Shown in pieces: positions 36,514 through 44,174 of a stretch of 64,000 nucleotides of DNA (position 1 is the first letter of the stretch; the number at the start of each line of letters is the position of its first letter). The position numbers were made by a program, and so were the translations under genes. The notes under the pieces are model-generated. The model saw only the letters and a list, made by a program, of their open reading frames with translations. It was not told where the DNA came from and did not search any database. The stretch comes from an uncultured Caldilineaceae bacterium. Its GTDB lineage: Bacteria; Chloroflexota; Anaerolineae; Caldilineales; Caldilineaceae. The DNA is taken from contig CATOTS010000019.1 of assembly GCA_951813625.1 (NCBI GenBank), positions 62,001-126,000 on the forward strand, in the 5' to 3' direction.

Positions 36514-36828
36514 GTGAAGGCACGCATTGACATTCCGCCCGAAAAGCTCGCTGCGTTCTGCCAGCGCAACCAGATTGTGCGCCTGGCGCTGTTCGGCTCG
36601 GTGTTGCGGGACGACTTCACACCGGAGAGCGATGTGGACGTCCTCGTCGAGTTTGCGCCGGACGCGCGCGTCGGGCTGGCGTTTATCAGGGTTCAGGCAG
36701 AGCTGTCAGAGGTATTCGGCCAGCGGGTGGACTTGCACACATTCCAGGGAGTTGAAAGCAACAGGAACTGGCTGCTCCGGGAGGAAATACTTGGTTCTGC
36801 GGAGGCAGTTTATGACAAAGCGGGATGA
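36514..36828 (+). CDS. mntA: MntA-type nucleotidyltransferase antitoxin
   Basis: A 104-residue minimal nucleotidyltransferase. The polymerase-beta-like motif GSVLRDDFTPESDVDVLV shows Gly28-Ser29 and the metal-binding Asp40 and Asp42. In characterised HepT/MntA systems this protein neutralises HepT by transferring AMP onto a HepT tyrosine. GTG at 36514 has AGGAGG (36502-36507) 6 nt upstream. The end overlaps the hepT start by 17 bp, which indicates coupled translation. Function is assigned from motif and gene arrangement. Confidence 0.9.
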   Translation: MKARIDIPPEKLAAFCQRNQIVRLALFGSVLRDDFTPESDVDVLVEFAPDARVGLAFIRVQAELSEVFGQRVDLHTFQGVESNRNWLLREEILGSAEAVYDKAG

Positions 36829-37183
36829 CCGCGTTAGCCTGGTTGACATGTTGGTCTACGCTGAAGAAGCAATGGAGATTCTGGGCGACACCACCAGAGA
36901 CGCGATGAAAGGCAACCGGATGATGCAACTTGCCCTGCAGCGACTGGTGGAGATTGTGGGGGAAGCAGCCAGACGAGTTTCTCAGAGGACCCAACAAGAA
37001 TATCCGGCGATTGCCTGGAGCGAAATCATCGGAATGCGGAACCGTCTGGCCCACGTCTATGATCGGGTTGATCTCGACGTGCTCTGGGACGTCATCGTGG
37101 ATGACCTGCCGCCGCTGGTCGAGCAACTTGATGCAATCGTCGGCAGAGACCCCGGCCGGCCCGCTCCCGGCGACAGGCCATAG
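36812..37183 (+). CDS. hepT: HepT-type RNase toxin (DUF86)
   Basis: A 123-residue HEPN-family toxin. The catalytic RX4HXY motif is clear as RNRLAHVY (Arg76, His81, Tyr83); the tyrosine is the residue AMPylated by MntA in studied homologues. ATG at 36812 has GGAGG (36801-36805) 6 nt upstream. The upstream frame in this register is open to 36527 but is a shadow of mntA. The final residues (RDPGRPAPGDRP) are a low-complexity tail. The family cleaves RNA; the target here is unknown. Confidence 0.91.
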   Translation: MTKRDDRVSLVDMLVYAEEAMEILGDTTRDAMKGNRMMQLALQRLVEIVGEAARRVSQRTQQEYPAIAWSEIIGMRNRLAHVYDRVDLDVLWDVIVDDLPPLVEQLDAIVGRDPGRPAPGDRP

Positions 37184-37188
37184 CCGCA

Positions 37189-37845
37189 CTACCTCGCCAG
37201 CATCTCCTCAGCACGGATCACATCGCGCATCGCCACATCCAGGTAGGGATAGGCCAGCCAGACCGAAGCGCCGCCAAAAAGCCCGCCGGTCACCGTACGC
37301 AGCCACCAGTTGCTCTCGCGCAGGCCGAAAAGCTGGCTCACGCCGTCGAGCGCCATGGGGACCAGAAGCAACAGATAGATCTTCAGGTTCGGCGACCGCA
37401 GCCTGCCGCGCTGAAGCCCGAAAAGCAGACCGGCCAGCACGACCGAGCCATAGATGGCTACGTCCCGTTGGCAGATCGCGATCTTGTAACCGCTGACCTC
37501 ATTTCCGCGGAATCGCCGCCGTTGAAACAGCCCGGCGTCCTCTTCCAGTCCCCCCGCCTGCAATGCCGAAAGACTGTACAATGGCCGCTCGCCAAACAGG
37601 AAGTAGCTGCGGTCCGGCAGCTGGTGGCAGGTCACCGAGTAGGCAGAGTAGATGAGCGAAGCCTGCGCAGTCAGGCCTGCGCTCGCAAGCGCAGGAGCCA
37701 CGACTGGCAGGAGCAGGTATACCCCCACAACCGAGTTGAAGAGCGCCAGCCAGTGGCGTGCAATCCAGATGACGACGCCGTCGATGCGGCGGGCCAACTC
37801 AGTCTGTACTCGGTCCGCTGGAGGCTGGCTGGGTTGCTTTTCCAT
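37189..37845 (-). CDS. DUF2085 family membrane protein
   Basis: A 218-residue integral membrane protein. The family features are CHQLPDRSYFLFG after the first long membrane segment and CQRDVAIYG at the start of the next, so two conserved cysteines and a histidine face one membrane side. About four hydrophobic segments are seen (around residues 33-60, 128-146, 156-172 and 186-206). The molecular role of DUF2085 is unknown. It lies 8 nt downstream of a glutaredoxin-like gene and at the end of the thiol-redox unit, so a link with redox or haem protein assembly is possible but only by context. Confidence 0.85.
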   Translation of the reverse strand: MEKQPSQPPADRVQTELARRIDGVVIWIARHWLALFNSVVGVYLLLPVVAPALASAGLTAQASLIYSAYSVTCHQLPDRSYFLFGERPLYSLSALQAGGLEEDAGLFQRRRFRGNEVSGYKIAICQRDVAIYGSVVLAGLLFGLQRGRLRSPNLKIYLLLLVPMALDGVSQLFGLRESNWWLRTVTGGLFGGASVWLAYPYLDVAMRDVIRAEEMLAR

Positions 37846-37853
37846 CGAAGGAG

Positions 37854-38141
37854 TTAAGCTCCTGTGCCGGCCTGCCGTCCCATTTCGGCACGGATGGCGC
37901 GGCGCAATTCTGCCTGCTTCACCGGGAATTCAAATCGTACGGTTGAGCCGTCCGCCCTTTCGATGTCGACAGACGGTACGAGCGTTTCCACGTCCTCGCC
38001 GCAGCCCTGCTCGTCCTCCACAAGCTGCTCGCCGAAGCCGAATCCGTACTCGCCCTGCAGATCGAGCAGCTCGTACTTTATAGCATCGCAGAGCTGGCAG
38101 TTGTGTTTGGTGAACAAAGTCACCTGCATCGCGCCGCTCAC
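37854..38141 (-). CDS. Glutaredoxin-like (DUF836) thiol protein
   Basis: A 95-residue thioredoxin-fold protein. The N-terminus MQVTLFTKHNCQLCDAIKYE has the redox CxxC motif (CQLC) at the expected place, and VPSVDIERADGSTVRFEFP replaces the usual cis-Pro segment. The GTG start overlaps the TGA of the tlpA-like gene as GTGA, so translation is coupled. An internal ATG four codons later is an alternative start. It probably handles thiol-disulfide exchange or small-molecule thiols in the cytoplasm, supplying electrons to the neighbouring CcdA/TlpA system; that role is inferred from context. Confidence 0.85.
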   Translation of the reverse strand: MSGAMQVTLFTKHNCQLCDAIKYELLDLQGEYGFGFGEQLVEDEQGCGEDVETLVPSVDIERADGSTVRFEFPVKQAELRRAIRAEMGRQAGTGA

Positions 38142-38743
38142 TGTGGTGTGACCTGTTCGACGAATTCGGTCAGCTGTTCGCCGGTAAGAAGACCGGCCCA
38201 GCGCGCGTCGATCGTGCCGTCCGTGCCGACAAAAACAGTCGTGGGCATGTTGCGTACACCGTAAGCGCGGCCGATCGCGCCCTCCGCGTCCAGGATGACA
38301 GGCATGTTCATGCCGAACTCTGCAGCAAATTCCTCGACCGCGTCAGACTTCTCACGGACGTTGACCTCGAGCACGACGACAGCTGGATTGTCCTCGTGCA
38401 GCGCGACCAGCTCCGGCATCTCGGCCCGGCACGGCCCGCACCAAGTGGCCCAGAAGTTGATGACGACTGGCTTCCCCTGCAGTGATGCCAGGTCTGCGCC
38501 TCGGCCGTCGGCCAGGAAGAAGGCGAAGTTCGGGGCGGGGTCGCCTACTGCCGTGTCACCCTCTTCGACGCGGTCGGCAACGGGGAAGCCGGCGCCCAAA
38601 CCGTCCGGAAACTCTTCGAGCGGGATGGCGGCAAAGCCGTCCGGCGGACTCTCATCTGGCCCGTCTGGTACGCAGGCAGCGACCGCGAGCGCGGCCAGGC
38701 TGACCAGTGTAACGACCAACAGGAGCGCCGGCCACTGTCTCAT
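38138..38743 (-). CDS. TlpA/ResA-like thioredoxin lipoprotein
   Basis: A 201-residue exported thiol-disulfide oxidoreductase. The hydrophobic N-terminus ends in VAAC, a lipobox with Cys24, so it should be anchored outside the cytoplasmic membrane. The thioredoxin domain has WCGPC (Cys102, Cys105) and the cis-Pro segment MPTTVFVG. Such proteins reduce apocytochrome c haem-binding cysteines, receiving electrons from CcdA, which is encoded 18 bp upstream. I chose the ATG at 38743, with AAGGA 7 nt upstream, rather than the GTG at 38761. It is the middle gene of the ccdA-tlpA-glutaredoxin unit. Confidence 0.92.
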   Translation of the reverse strand: MRQWPALLLVVTLVSLAALAVAACVPDGPDESPPDGFAAIPLEEFPDGLGAGFPVADRVEEGDTAVGDPAPNFAFFLADGRGADLASLQGKPVVINFWATWCGPCRAEMPELVALHEDNPAVVVLEVNVREKSDAVEEFAAEFGMNMPVILDAEGAIGRAYGVRNMPTTVFVGTDGTIDARWAGLLTGEQLTEFVEQVTPQ

Positions 38744-38761
38744 CTCAGGTTCCTTGGACAC

Positions 38762-39691
38762 TCAGTTCTGGCTGCCCGAGAGCGCTGCGCCGCTCAGGTA
38801 ACCGATATAGGCCGGGATGAGCGGCAGTACGCACGGGCTGATGAAACTGATGATCCCGGCCACGAACGAAAGCGGGGCCGCGCTCAGGGCGCCGGCGCTG
38901 AAGGCGGAATTGACTTCCACCGTCTGCGAGACGCTGTCCTCGAGCAGGAAGACCCACTGATTCAGGAACGCAAACTGCGACGCCAGCATGGTGAGCTGGT
39001 CGCTCCAGAGCAGCCAGGCTACGTAGAGGAGGAATATGCCGCTGATGACACTGACGATGTTGGCGTGTCGATTCAGACGGCGCAGCAGCAGTGTCGCCCG
39101 GCTGAACGCGGCGCCGGTGATCAGAAAGGGCAGGCCCAGGCCCAAGCTATAAATAGCAAGCAGCAGCGCGCCCTGCGCGGCCGTAGCGCTGTCGCTGGCC
39201 AGAAAGAGGATGCTCGCCAGAATGGGGCCGACGCAGGGCACCCAGCCGGCGCTGAAGCTGACACCCATAAGCGCGCTGGTCATATAGCCCCAGCCCCGCT
39301 TCACCTTGTGCAATTCGGTCACGCGGCGCTCGGTGTACATCAGCGCATTGAAAAAACTCAGGATATCCACCAGCGCGGCCACGGCCGGATTGGCCGCCAG
39401 CCTCGCGTTCCCCTGGATTCGCCTGACCACCCATCCCAGGACTCCCAGTGTTGTCAACCCGAAAATGAGCAGGAGAACCGCGCCAACCCGCTGTATGAAC
39501 GGCAGGAACTCGTTCAGATTCTGCCCGATGAGCCCGGCGGCAGAGCCCAGCAAGGTGAAAATCGCGCCGAATCCCAGTACGAAGGCCAGCGAATGGAAAA
39601 ACGTGCTGCTGCGACTGACCGGCGCCGCCGGTACGGTCGAGCCCTGCGCGCCTGCCTCAACTTTTCCTGCACTGCCTACATTCTGTACCAT
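38762..39691 (-). CDS. CcdA-family thiol transporter with permuted segment order
   Basis: A 309-residue membrane protein of the CcdA/DsbD-beta family, which passes electrons from cytoplasmic thiols to exported thioredoxins for cytochrome c maturation. In normal CcdA the first membrane segment carries SPCVLPL-PAY and the fourth carries AGW-PC-GP. Here the protein starts with what is normally segment 2 (FHSLAFVLGFGAIFTLLGSA, residues 32-51). AGWVPCVGP (Cys153) sits in the middle, and FISPCVLPLIPAYIGYLSG (Cys287) is at the extreme C-terminus. A 45-residue linker joins old segment 6 to it. Both catalytic cysteines are retained and the topology works out. The ATG at 39691 has AGGA 7 nt upstream. 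The neighbours (TlpA-like, Ccm genes) support the function. Confidence 0.88.
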   Translation of the reverse strand: MVQNVGSAGKVEAGAQGSTVPAAPVSRSSTFFHSLAFVLGFGAIFTLLGSAAGLIGQNLNEFLPFIQRVGAVLLLIFGLTTLGVLGWVVRRIQGNARLAANPAVAALVDILSFFNALMYTERRVTELHKVKRGWGYMTSALMGVSFSAGWVPCVGPILASILFLASDSATAAQGALLLAIYSLGLGLPFLITGAAFSRATLLLRRLNRHANIVSVISGIFLLYVAWLLWSDQLTMLASQFAFLNQWVFLLEDSVSQTVEVNSAFSAGALSAAPLSFVAGIISFISPCVLPLIPAYIGYLSGAALSGSQN

Positions 39692-39762
39692 GGTCCCATC
39701 CTGCCTTCTGCGAAGTGCGCCAATGCTACTCTGTGCCGGCCCTGCCCCACACCGGTGGCACA

Positions 39763-39790
39763 ATTATACGGGTATCCGCTCGTTCAGGAA
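39763..39790 (-). promoter_or_regulatory. Predicted promoter of the ccdA-tlpA unit
   Basis: On the minus strand a perfect -10 TATAAT occupies 39768-39763 and a -35-like TTCCTG occupies 39790-39785, with 16 bp between. It lies about 70 bp before the ccdA start, inside the gap after ccmD, suggesting that the thiol-redox genes can be transcribed separately from the ccm genes. Confidence 0.5.
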
Positions 39791-39800
39791 GTAAACATGC

Positions 39801-39959
39801 TTACGAAGAGCTGGAATCTCGGCGTGCGCGATCTTCCTGCCACTGCTGGCGCAAACTCTCTAAAGCCCTTTCCAACGCCCGCTGGCGGTTCAGCAAAAAA
39901 ACCAGGTAGCCGCCAACCAGCACCCAGAGCAGGATCAGCACGGATGCCAGGTAGATCAT
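39801..39959 (-). CDS. ccmD: Haem exporter accessory protein CcmD
   Basis: A 52-residue protein. It has one N-terminal membrane segment (MIYLASVLILLWVLVGGYLV) followed by a charged helix rich in Arg, Glu and Gln (about 24-48), which is the layout of CcmD. CcmD helps release holo-CcmE from the CcmABC complex. Its ATG overlaps the TGA of ccmC as ATGA (39959-39956), so translation is coupled, and the position directly after ccmC is typical. Primary sequence conservation in CcmD is low, so the call rests on topology, size and context. Confidence 0.8.
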   Translation of the reverse strand: MIYLASVLILLWVLVGGYLVFLLNRQRALERALESLRQQWQEDRARRDSSSS

Positions 39960-40693
39960 TCGTCTCTCTCCATTTGCAGCTGTTCGATTTGTGCCTCCAA
40001 CGAGAGCTGTCGTACTCGATGAAACAACAGCGCCAGGAACAGGACCGCAAAGCCAACTGTCGAAATCGTCAGTGCCTGCCCCATCGTCGCACCAAGGGCA
40101 AAGTCGCCTTGCGACTCCTGGTTGGAACCGGCGACGATCACCGGATGTATCGAACGAAACAAGCGCGCGCTGTAAAAGGTGAGCGGCACACTCAGAAAAG
40201 CGAAAAGCGCGTAGATGCTGGAGAAAAGGGCACGCGTCGCACGACTTTCAAAACCGTTGCGGAACAGCATGTAAGCGATGTAAATCAATACCGTGATCGC
40301 CGCCGTCGTCAATCTCGGGTCCCATGTCCAGTAGGTGTTCCAGGCCGGCTTGGCCCAAATCGAGCCGGAGAGGAGCACGAAGAAGCCGAATATCGTGCCT
40401 ATCTCTACACTTGCCGCTGCCCAACTGTCCCAAACCAGGCGCCGGGTGAGCAAGTATCCGGCGCTGCCTACAACCGAGCCCAGAAAGCCCAGGAGCGCAG
40501 CGATATTGCTGCCTATGTGAAAATAGAAGATGCGCTGCGCGACCTGCTCTTCGCCGGCAAGGTTGATAGCGTCGCCCGCGTATATCAGCCCGGCCCACAT
40601 TGCCAACGCCATCGTCAGCACAGCCAGGATATCAAGGAGCAAGAGCGGCCATTGGCGCGTGTCCGACCGCGCAGCCTTTGACAGGGTACTCAA
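39956..40693 (-). CDS. ccmC: Haem transporter CcmC
   Basis: A 245-residue six-helix membrane protein that loads haem onto CcmE. The tryptophan-rich haem-handling motif WAKPAWNTYWTWDPRLT lies at about 113-129. Candidate axial histidines are His59 (YFHIGSN) and His183 (SIHPVIV), on either side of that motif as in known CcmC. The C-terminus is extended by a charged coiled region (LSLEAQIEQLQMERDE). The start codon is probably TTG at 40693 with AAAGG nearby. It stands 21 bp after ccmB and overlaps ccmD. Confidence 0.95.
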   Translation of the reverse strand: MSTLSKAARSDTRQWPLLLLDILAVLTMALAMWAGLIYAGDAINLAGEEQVAQRIFYFHIGSNIAALLGFLGSVVGSAGYLLTRRLVWDSWAAASVEIGTIFGFFVLLSGSIWAKPAWNTYWTWDPRLTTAAITVLIYIAYMLFRNGFESRATRALFSSIYALFAFLSVPLTFYSARLFRSIHPVIVAGSNQESQGDFALGATMGQALTISTVGFAVLFLALLFHRVRQLSLEAQIEQLQMERDE

Positions 40694-40714
40694 TGGACCT
40701 TTCTTCCCACCTGT

Positions 40715-41443
40715 TCAGCCCTGCTCCCAGATCAGATCGAAGAGCAGGAGCGCTATGGCCAGGAAAAGCGCGTCGTAGAGCGCCAGAATGCCGACCCAGC
40801 GCCATGCCTCGCCGGCCGGCCGGGCGTCCAGCACGACTGCCGTCAGGCTCACGCCGGCGATGAAGAGCGGCGCCAGCACTGGCAGCAGCAAGACCGGCAG
40901 TAGCGCCTCCCGTGCCCGGCTGCGAACCGTAAGCGCCGCGAACAGTGTGCCCACGATGGCGTAGCCGAGCGTGCCCATAAGTAGCCCCAGCAGAATTATG
41001 GGCTGCGCCAGGTTGACATCGAACAAGATGAGCAACGTCGGCGCCAGCAGCGCTTCAACAATCAGAAAGTAGAGCAGATTGGCGGCAACCTTGCCAAAAT
41101 AGATCGCCGATCGCTCCACCGGGGCCAGCAGCAGGCCGGTCAAAGTCCCCCTGTCGGTCTCCGAGCCGAAGGAACGCTGCAAGCCCAGCACGCCCGTAAA
41201 GAGGACGATAACCCACAGAATTCCGGGCACGACAAGCTCGGCACGGGGCACGCGCAAGTCAAAAGCCAGGCCGAAGACCACCGCGGCCAGGACGGCAAAG
41301 GCGGCCATAGTGACCACGATCTCCCTGGCCCGCAGTTCGGTGCGCACATCCTTTGCCGCCACAGCCCAAACTCTGCGCAAATAGGCGGCAAACCCGCTCT
41401 TCTTCTCGGAGACCGCGCCGCGCCCCGTAAGCTCATCCATCAT
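40715..41443 (-). CDS. ccmB: Haem exporter ABC permease CcmB
   Basis: A 242-residue membrane permease. The cytoplasmic N-terminus is followed by KDVRTELRAREIVVTM and about six hydrophobic segments. The region RSFGSETDRGTLTGLLLAPVERSAIYFGK is characteristic of CcmB proteins. It partners with CcmA to form the ATP-driven part of the system that releases haem-loaded CcmE. It starts 51 bp after ccmA and is followed by ccmC, the normal ccm order. Two ATG codons in tandem begin the frame; either could be used. Confidence 0.95.
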   Translation of the reverse strand: MMDELTGRGAVSEKKSGFAAYLRRVWAVAAKDVRTELRAREIVVTMAAFAVLAAVVFGLAFDLRVPRAELVVPGILWVIVLFTGVLGLQRSFGSETDRGTLTGLLLAPVERSAIYFGKVAANLLYFLIVEALLAPTLLILFDVNLAQPIILLGLLMGTLGYAIVGTLFAALTVRSRAREALLPVLLLPVLAPLFIAGVSLTAVVLDARPAGEAWRWVGILALYDALFLAIALLLFDLIWEQG

Positions 41444-41494
41444 ACCACGCGCGCGACGTTTGCAGACGATTTCGGGTGCCGAATTTCGTCATGT

Positions 41495-42172
41495 CTACTG
41501 CTCACTACGTTCCAAGTCCGTGATTGGGTGCAGCCGCCCTTCGCGCAGTTCGCAAATCCGGTCCGACCAGGCGGCTGCACGGTTCCGGTCGTGGGTCGAA
41601 ATCAGAACGGCCCGCTCGCCGCGCCGGAACTCTGCCAACAGCCCGGCCAGCATGGCAAGACTTTCACGGTCCAGCCCGGAATCCGGCTCGTCCAAGATTA
41701 GGACCGGCGGTTCGTGCAGGATCGCGCGCGCGATGGCGAGCCGCTGTAGCATGCCGCGGCTGAACGTACGGACAGGGTCATCGCGCCGCGGCCACAGCTC
41801 GAACGCGTGCAAGAGGCGCGTGATGCGGTCCTCCGCGGCGGCCAGATCGTACATGCGCGCAAAGAACTGCAGGTTCTCCACTGCCGTAAGGCGATCGTAG
41901 AGAAGCGGCGCGTGGTCCACGACACCGATGTAGCGGCGGATCTCGTGGTGGGCAGCTGAGAGAGGCACCGGCCCCAGCCACACCTCGCCCGCATCCAATC
42001 TTTCCAGCCCTGCGACGATTCGCAAAAGCGTCGTCTTTCCCGAACCGTTGGCGCCCACCAGCGAGAGAATCTCTCCGCCCGAAACGGAGAGGCTGACGTC
42101 GCGCAGCACGCGCTTGCCGCCAAATCGTTTTGTCACCTTGTCGCAGCGGATCAGTGGTGTCTGGCCGGTCAA
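41495..42172 (-). CDS. ccmA: Haem exporter ABC ATP-binding protein CcmA
   Basis: A 225-residue ABC ATPase. The Walker A motif is GANGSGKT, the signature is FSRGMLQRLAIARA, and the Walker B region is VLILDEPDSGLD with switch His in ISTHDR. It drives CcmB in cytochrome c maturation. The likely start is a TTG that overlaps the TGA of the upstream cytochrome gene (TTGA), so it is translationally coupled to it. No strong ribosome-binding site is visible before that TTG, which is consistent with coupling. Confidence 0.95.
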   Translation of the reverse strand: MTGQTPLIRCDKVTKRFGGKRVLRDVSLSVSGGEILSLVGANGSGKTTLLRIVAGLERLDAGEVWLGPVPLSAAHHEIRRYIGVVDHAPLLYDRLTAVENLQFFARMYDLAAAEDRITRLLHAFELWPRRDDPVRTFSRGMLQRLAIARAILHEPPVLILDEPDSGLDRESLAMLAGLLAEFRRGERAVLISTHDRNRAAAWSDRICELREGRLHPITDLERSEQ

Positions 42173-44082
42173 CGCGGCAGTTCCATTTCCTGTGCGGCCT
42201 GGGCGACATCGAGCAGTTCCCGCTTGAGTTGCGCCCTCCTTCGTTCCCAGGCCCGCTCGTCCAGTTCGTTCAAAGAGCGCAAATCGTCCAACCTGGCGAT
42301 CTCAACAACCAGCTCCTCTCGGCGCGCAGCCAGCTCTTTCCCTGTCGGTGCGCTCCCATTCCGCTCGCGGCGTATGAGCAGGACAGTCGCCGCCAGCAGA
42401 ACGACTGCTGCGACACTGCCAAAGCCAATCGGTATCCGCGGGTCCAGCGGGGGCTGGGCAACCGGCAACTCTCGATTCAGCTGTGTCTCTCCACCGGGAC
42501 GCGGATCGCGCCCGCCGGGCGCAATCAAACCACCCAGGGCGACCTGCACGGGCGCGTCAGCCGGCAGGGGCGCGCTCCAGCGTCGGAACAGGACGCCCTG
42601 GATAGTATCCTGACCTGTCGACGAGCCGGAACTGCCGCCGAGCGAGACGTCTGCTTCGAGATTGGGCAGGTCGGCAACAAGCAAGTTAAGCAGCTCGATG
42701 TCATAAATGACGGGAAAGGTGATTGCGGCTGAACCTCCGTCGAAAGGAAGATGATAGCGTGCGAATACTTGGCGCGATACTTCCCCCGGCGGGACGGGGC
42801 GCGTGTCATAGATAATTTCACCCTTCCGCCGGTAGACTTCGCCGACCGCGCCGTCCTGGAAGTCGACGTCCACCGCGTTAGACGGCAGTGGGATCGCCAG
42901 CGTAACCGGGCTGTCAATGCCGTCAACCAGACTGCCGACGAAAGTCCGGTCGCTGCGGTTTGCAAAACTGTACACCTGCCCGATCAGCAGCGAGCCCGGC
43001 TCGTGTTCGACAATCCAATTGGCGCGAATAACGTATAGGCCGGACGCGTCGGTCGTCGTCTCGTAAACCGAGAGCGAGGTGACGATGCTGTCCGGAGTTG
43101 CCCTGCCTTCGGTGAAGTCCGGCCCGCTGAAGGCCAGGATCGGCGAGGTATAGCGGATGTCTCGATGCTCGGTCTCGACAAGATAATAGTAGCCGGCGTC
43201 GACCGGCAGGTCTTCAAAGCGAAAGTAGCCTTCAGTGTCGACAGCAGCCGCGCGCGTCGACAGCTGCTCCGTCTGTTGATAGATGTTGAGTTGGACTTCA
43301 GTTTGGGGCGGCGGCGGGCCATCTGCCGTACCCTGCAGCAGTTGGCCCGTGATCGCGCCCGGCCCGGTCAGAGAGAGGGGCGCCCATTGCGGCTGGTAGG
43401 TGAACGTGCGGATGTACTCGAGTGCGGCCGTGCGCTCGCCATCCGACCACGCCGCGCCGGCGTCAGGGTGCGCGTCTTGCCAGCGAAGCGCAAGGTCGGC
43501 CTGGCTGATGAAAATCATCGACGCCTGCGATGAGAAATCCGGCACCTCCTCGGCTGCGTCGGGACCGTCTCCGCGACCGTTTTCGCCGTGGCAGGCAGCG
43601 CAGGACTGGGCATAAAGGGCAGCGCCGGTCGAAATCTCGGCCTCGGAAACGTGCAGATTCCAAGCATAGTACACCGCCTGCCAGATCTGCTCGTCAACCA
43701 GGCTATTGCGCCAGGGTGGCATCAGGTTTTCGATGCGGCCGAACTTTGTGACGAAGAATTGCTCAGCGGGTGACCGTTCCCAGGCGGAGTCAGGATCGGA
43801 GAATATAGTCGGTTCCATGGCTGCACCGGCCCCTGCGGGCCCGTCGCCATCGCCGCTGATTCCGTGGCACGGTGCGCAGTTCTGCGCATAGACCTCGGCG
43901 CCGAGGGCGGCAACCGGTAGGCGTTCAGGAACGGAAACTTGCTGCGGGTCGTAAGGCGGGGAGGGTTCTTGCGCCCGGGCGCTTCCCGTCGTAAGAGTCA
44001 CTATCATTGCCACTATGCAAGCGGCTAGGAAGTGCGCGTAACGGAACCATTTGGCATGCAATCGAATCTTTTCCCTACGCAC
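42169..44082 (-). CDS. Membrane-anchored dihaem c-type cytochrome with carboxypeptidase-regulatory-like domain
   Basis: A 637-residue exported protein. A signal segment near residues 16-38 ends in ARAQE. Two class I cytochrome c domains follow, with haem sites CAPCH (69-73) and CAACH (161-165) and the Met-ligand candidate in MPPW. The middle (about 240-320) resembles a carboxypeptidase-regulatory-like beta domain (TEGYFRFEDLPVDAGYYY). A membrane helix is at about 555-580, and the C-terminal cytoplasmic tail (LAARREELVVEIARLDDLRS) is a coiled coil. A GTG at 44082 is the apparent start. It overlaps ccmA by 4 bp, so the maturation genes are co-expressed with one of their likely substrates; the electron-transfer role is unknown. 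Confidence 0.88.
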   Translation of the reverse strand: MRREKIRLHAKWFRYAHFLAACIVAMIVTLTTGSARAQEPSPPYDPQQVSVPERLPVAALGAEVYAQNCAPCHGISGDGDGPAGAGAAMEPTIFSDPDSAWERSPAEQFFVTKFGRIENLMPPWRNSLVDEQIWQAVYYAWNLHVSEAEISTGAALYAQSCAACHGENGRGDGPDAAEEVPDFSSQASMIFISQADLALRWQDAHPDAGAAWSDGERTAALEYIRTFTYQPQWAPLSLTGPGAITGQLLQGTADGPPPPQTEVQLNIYQQTEQLSTRAAAVDTEGYFRFEDLPVDAGYYYLVETEHRDIRYTSPILAFSGPDFTEGRATPDSIVTSLSVYETTTDASGLYVIRANWIVEHEPGSLLIGQVYSFANRSDRTFVGSLVDGIDSPVTLAIPLPSNAVDVDFQDGAVGEVYRRKGEIIYDTRPVPPGEVSRQVFARYHLPFDGGSAAITFPVIYDIELLNLLVADLPNLEADVSLGGSSGSSTGQDTIQGVLFRRWSAPLPADAPVQVALGGLIAPGGRDPRPGGETQLNRELPVAQPPLDPRIPIGFGSVAAVVLLAATVLLIRRERNGSAPTGKELAARREELVVEIARLDDLRSLNELDERAWERRRAQLKRELLDVAQAAQEMELPR

Positions 44083-44174
44083 AGCAGCGACCCGACAGGG
44101 GATGCAGATGTTAAGGACCCGGGACCTGCTGCCGGCGGGTCATTTTTCATTGCCGCCGACGGCCGCGACTCTCC

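Noticed and set aside
36527-36811. Longer N-terminus for HepT
   Set aside because: It is the out-of-frame shadow of mntA; a good ribosome-binding site precedes the ATG at 36812.
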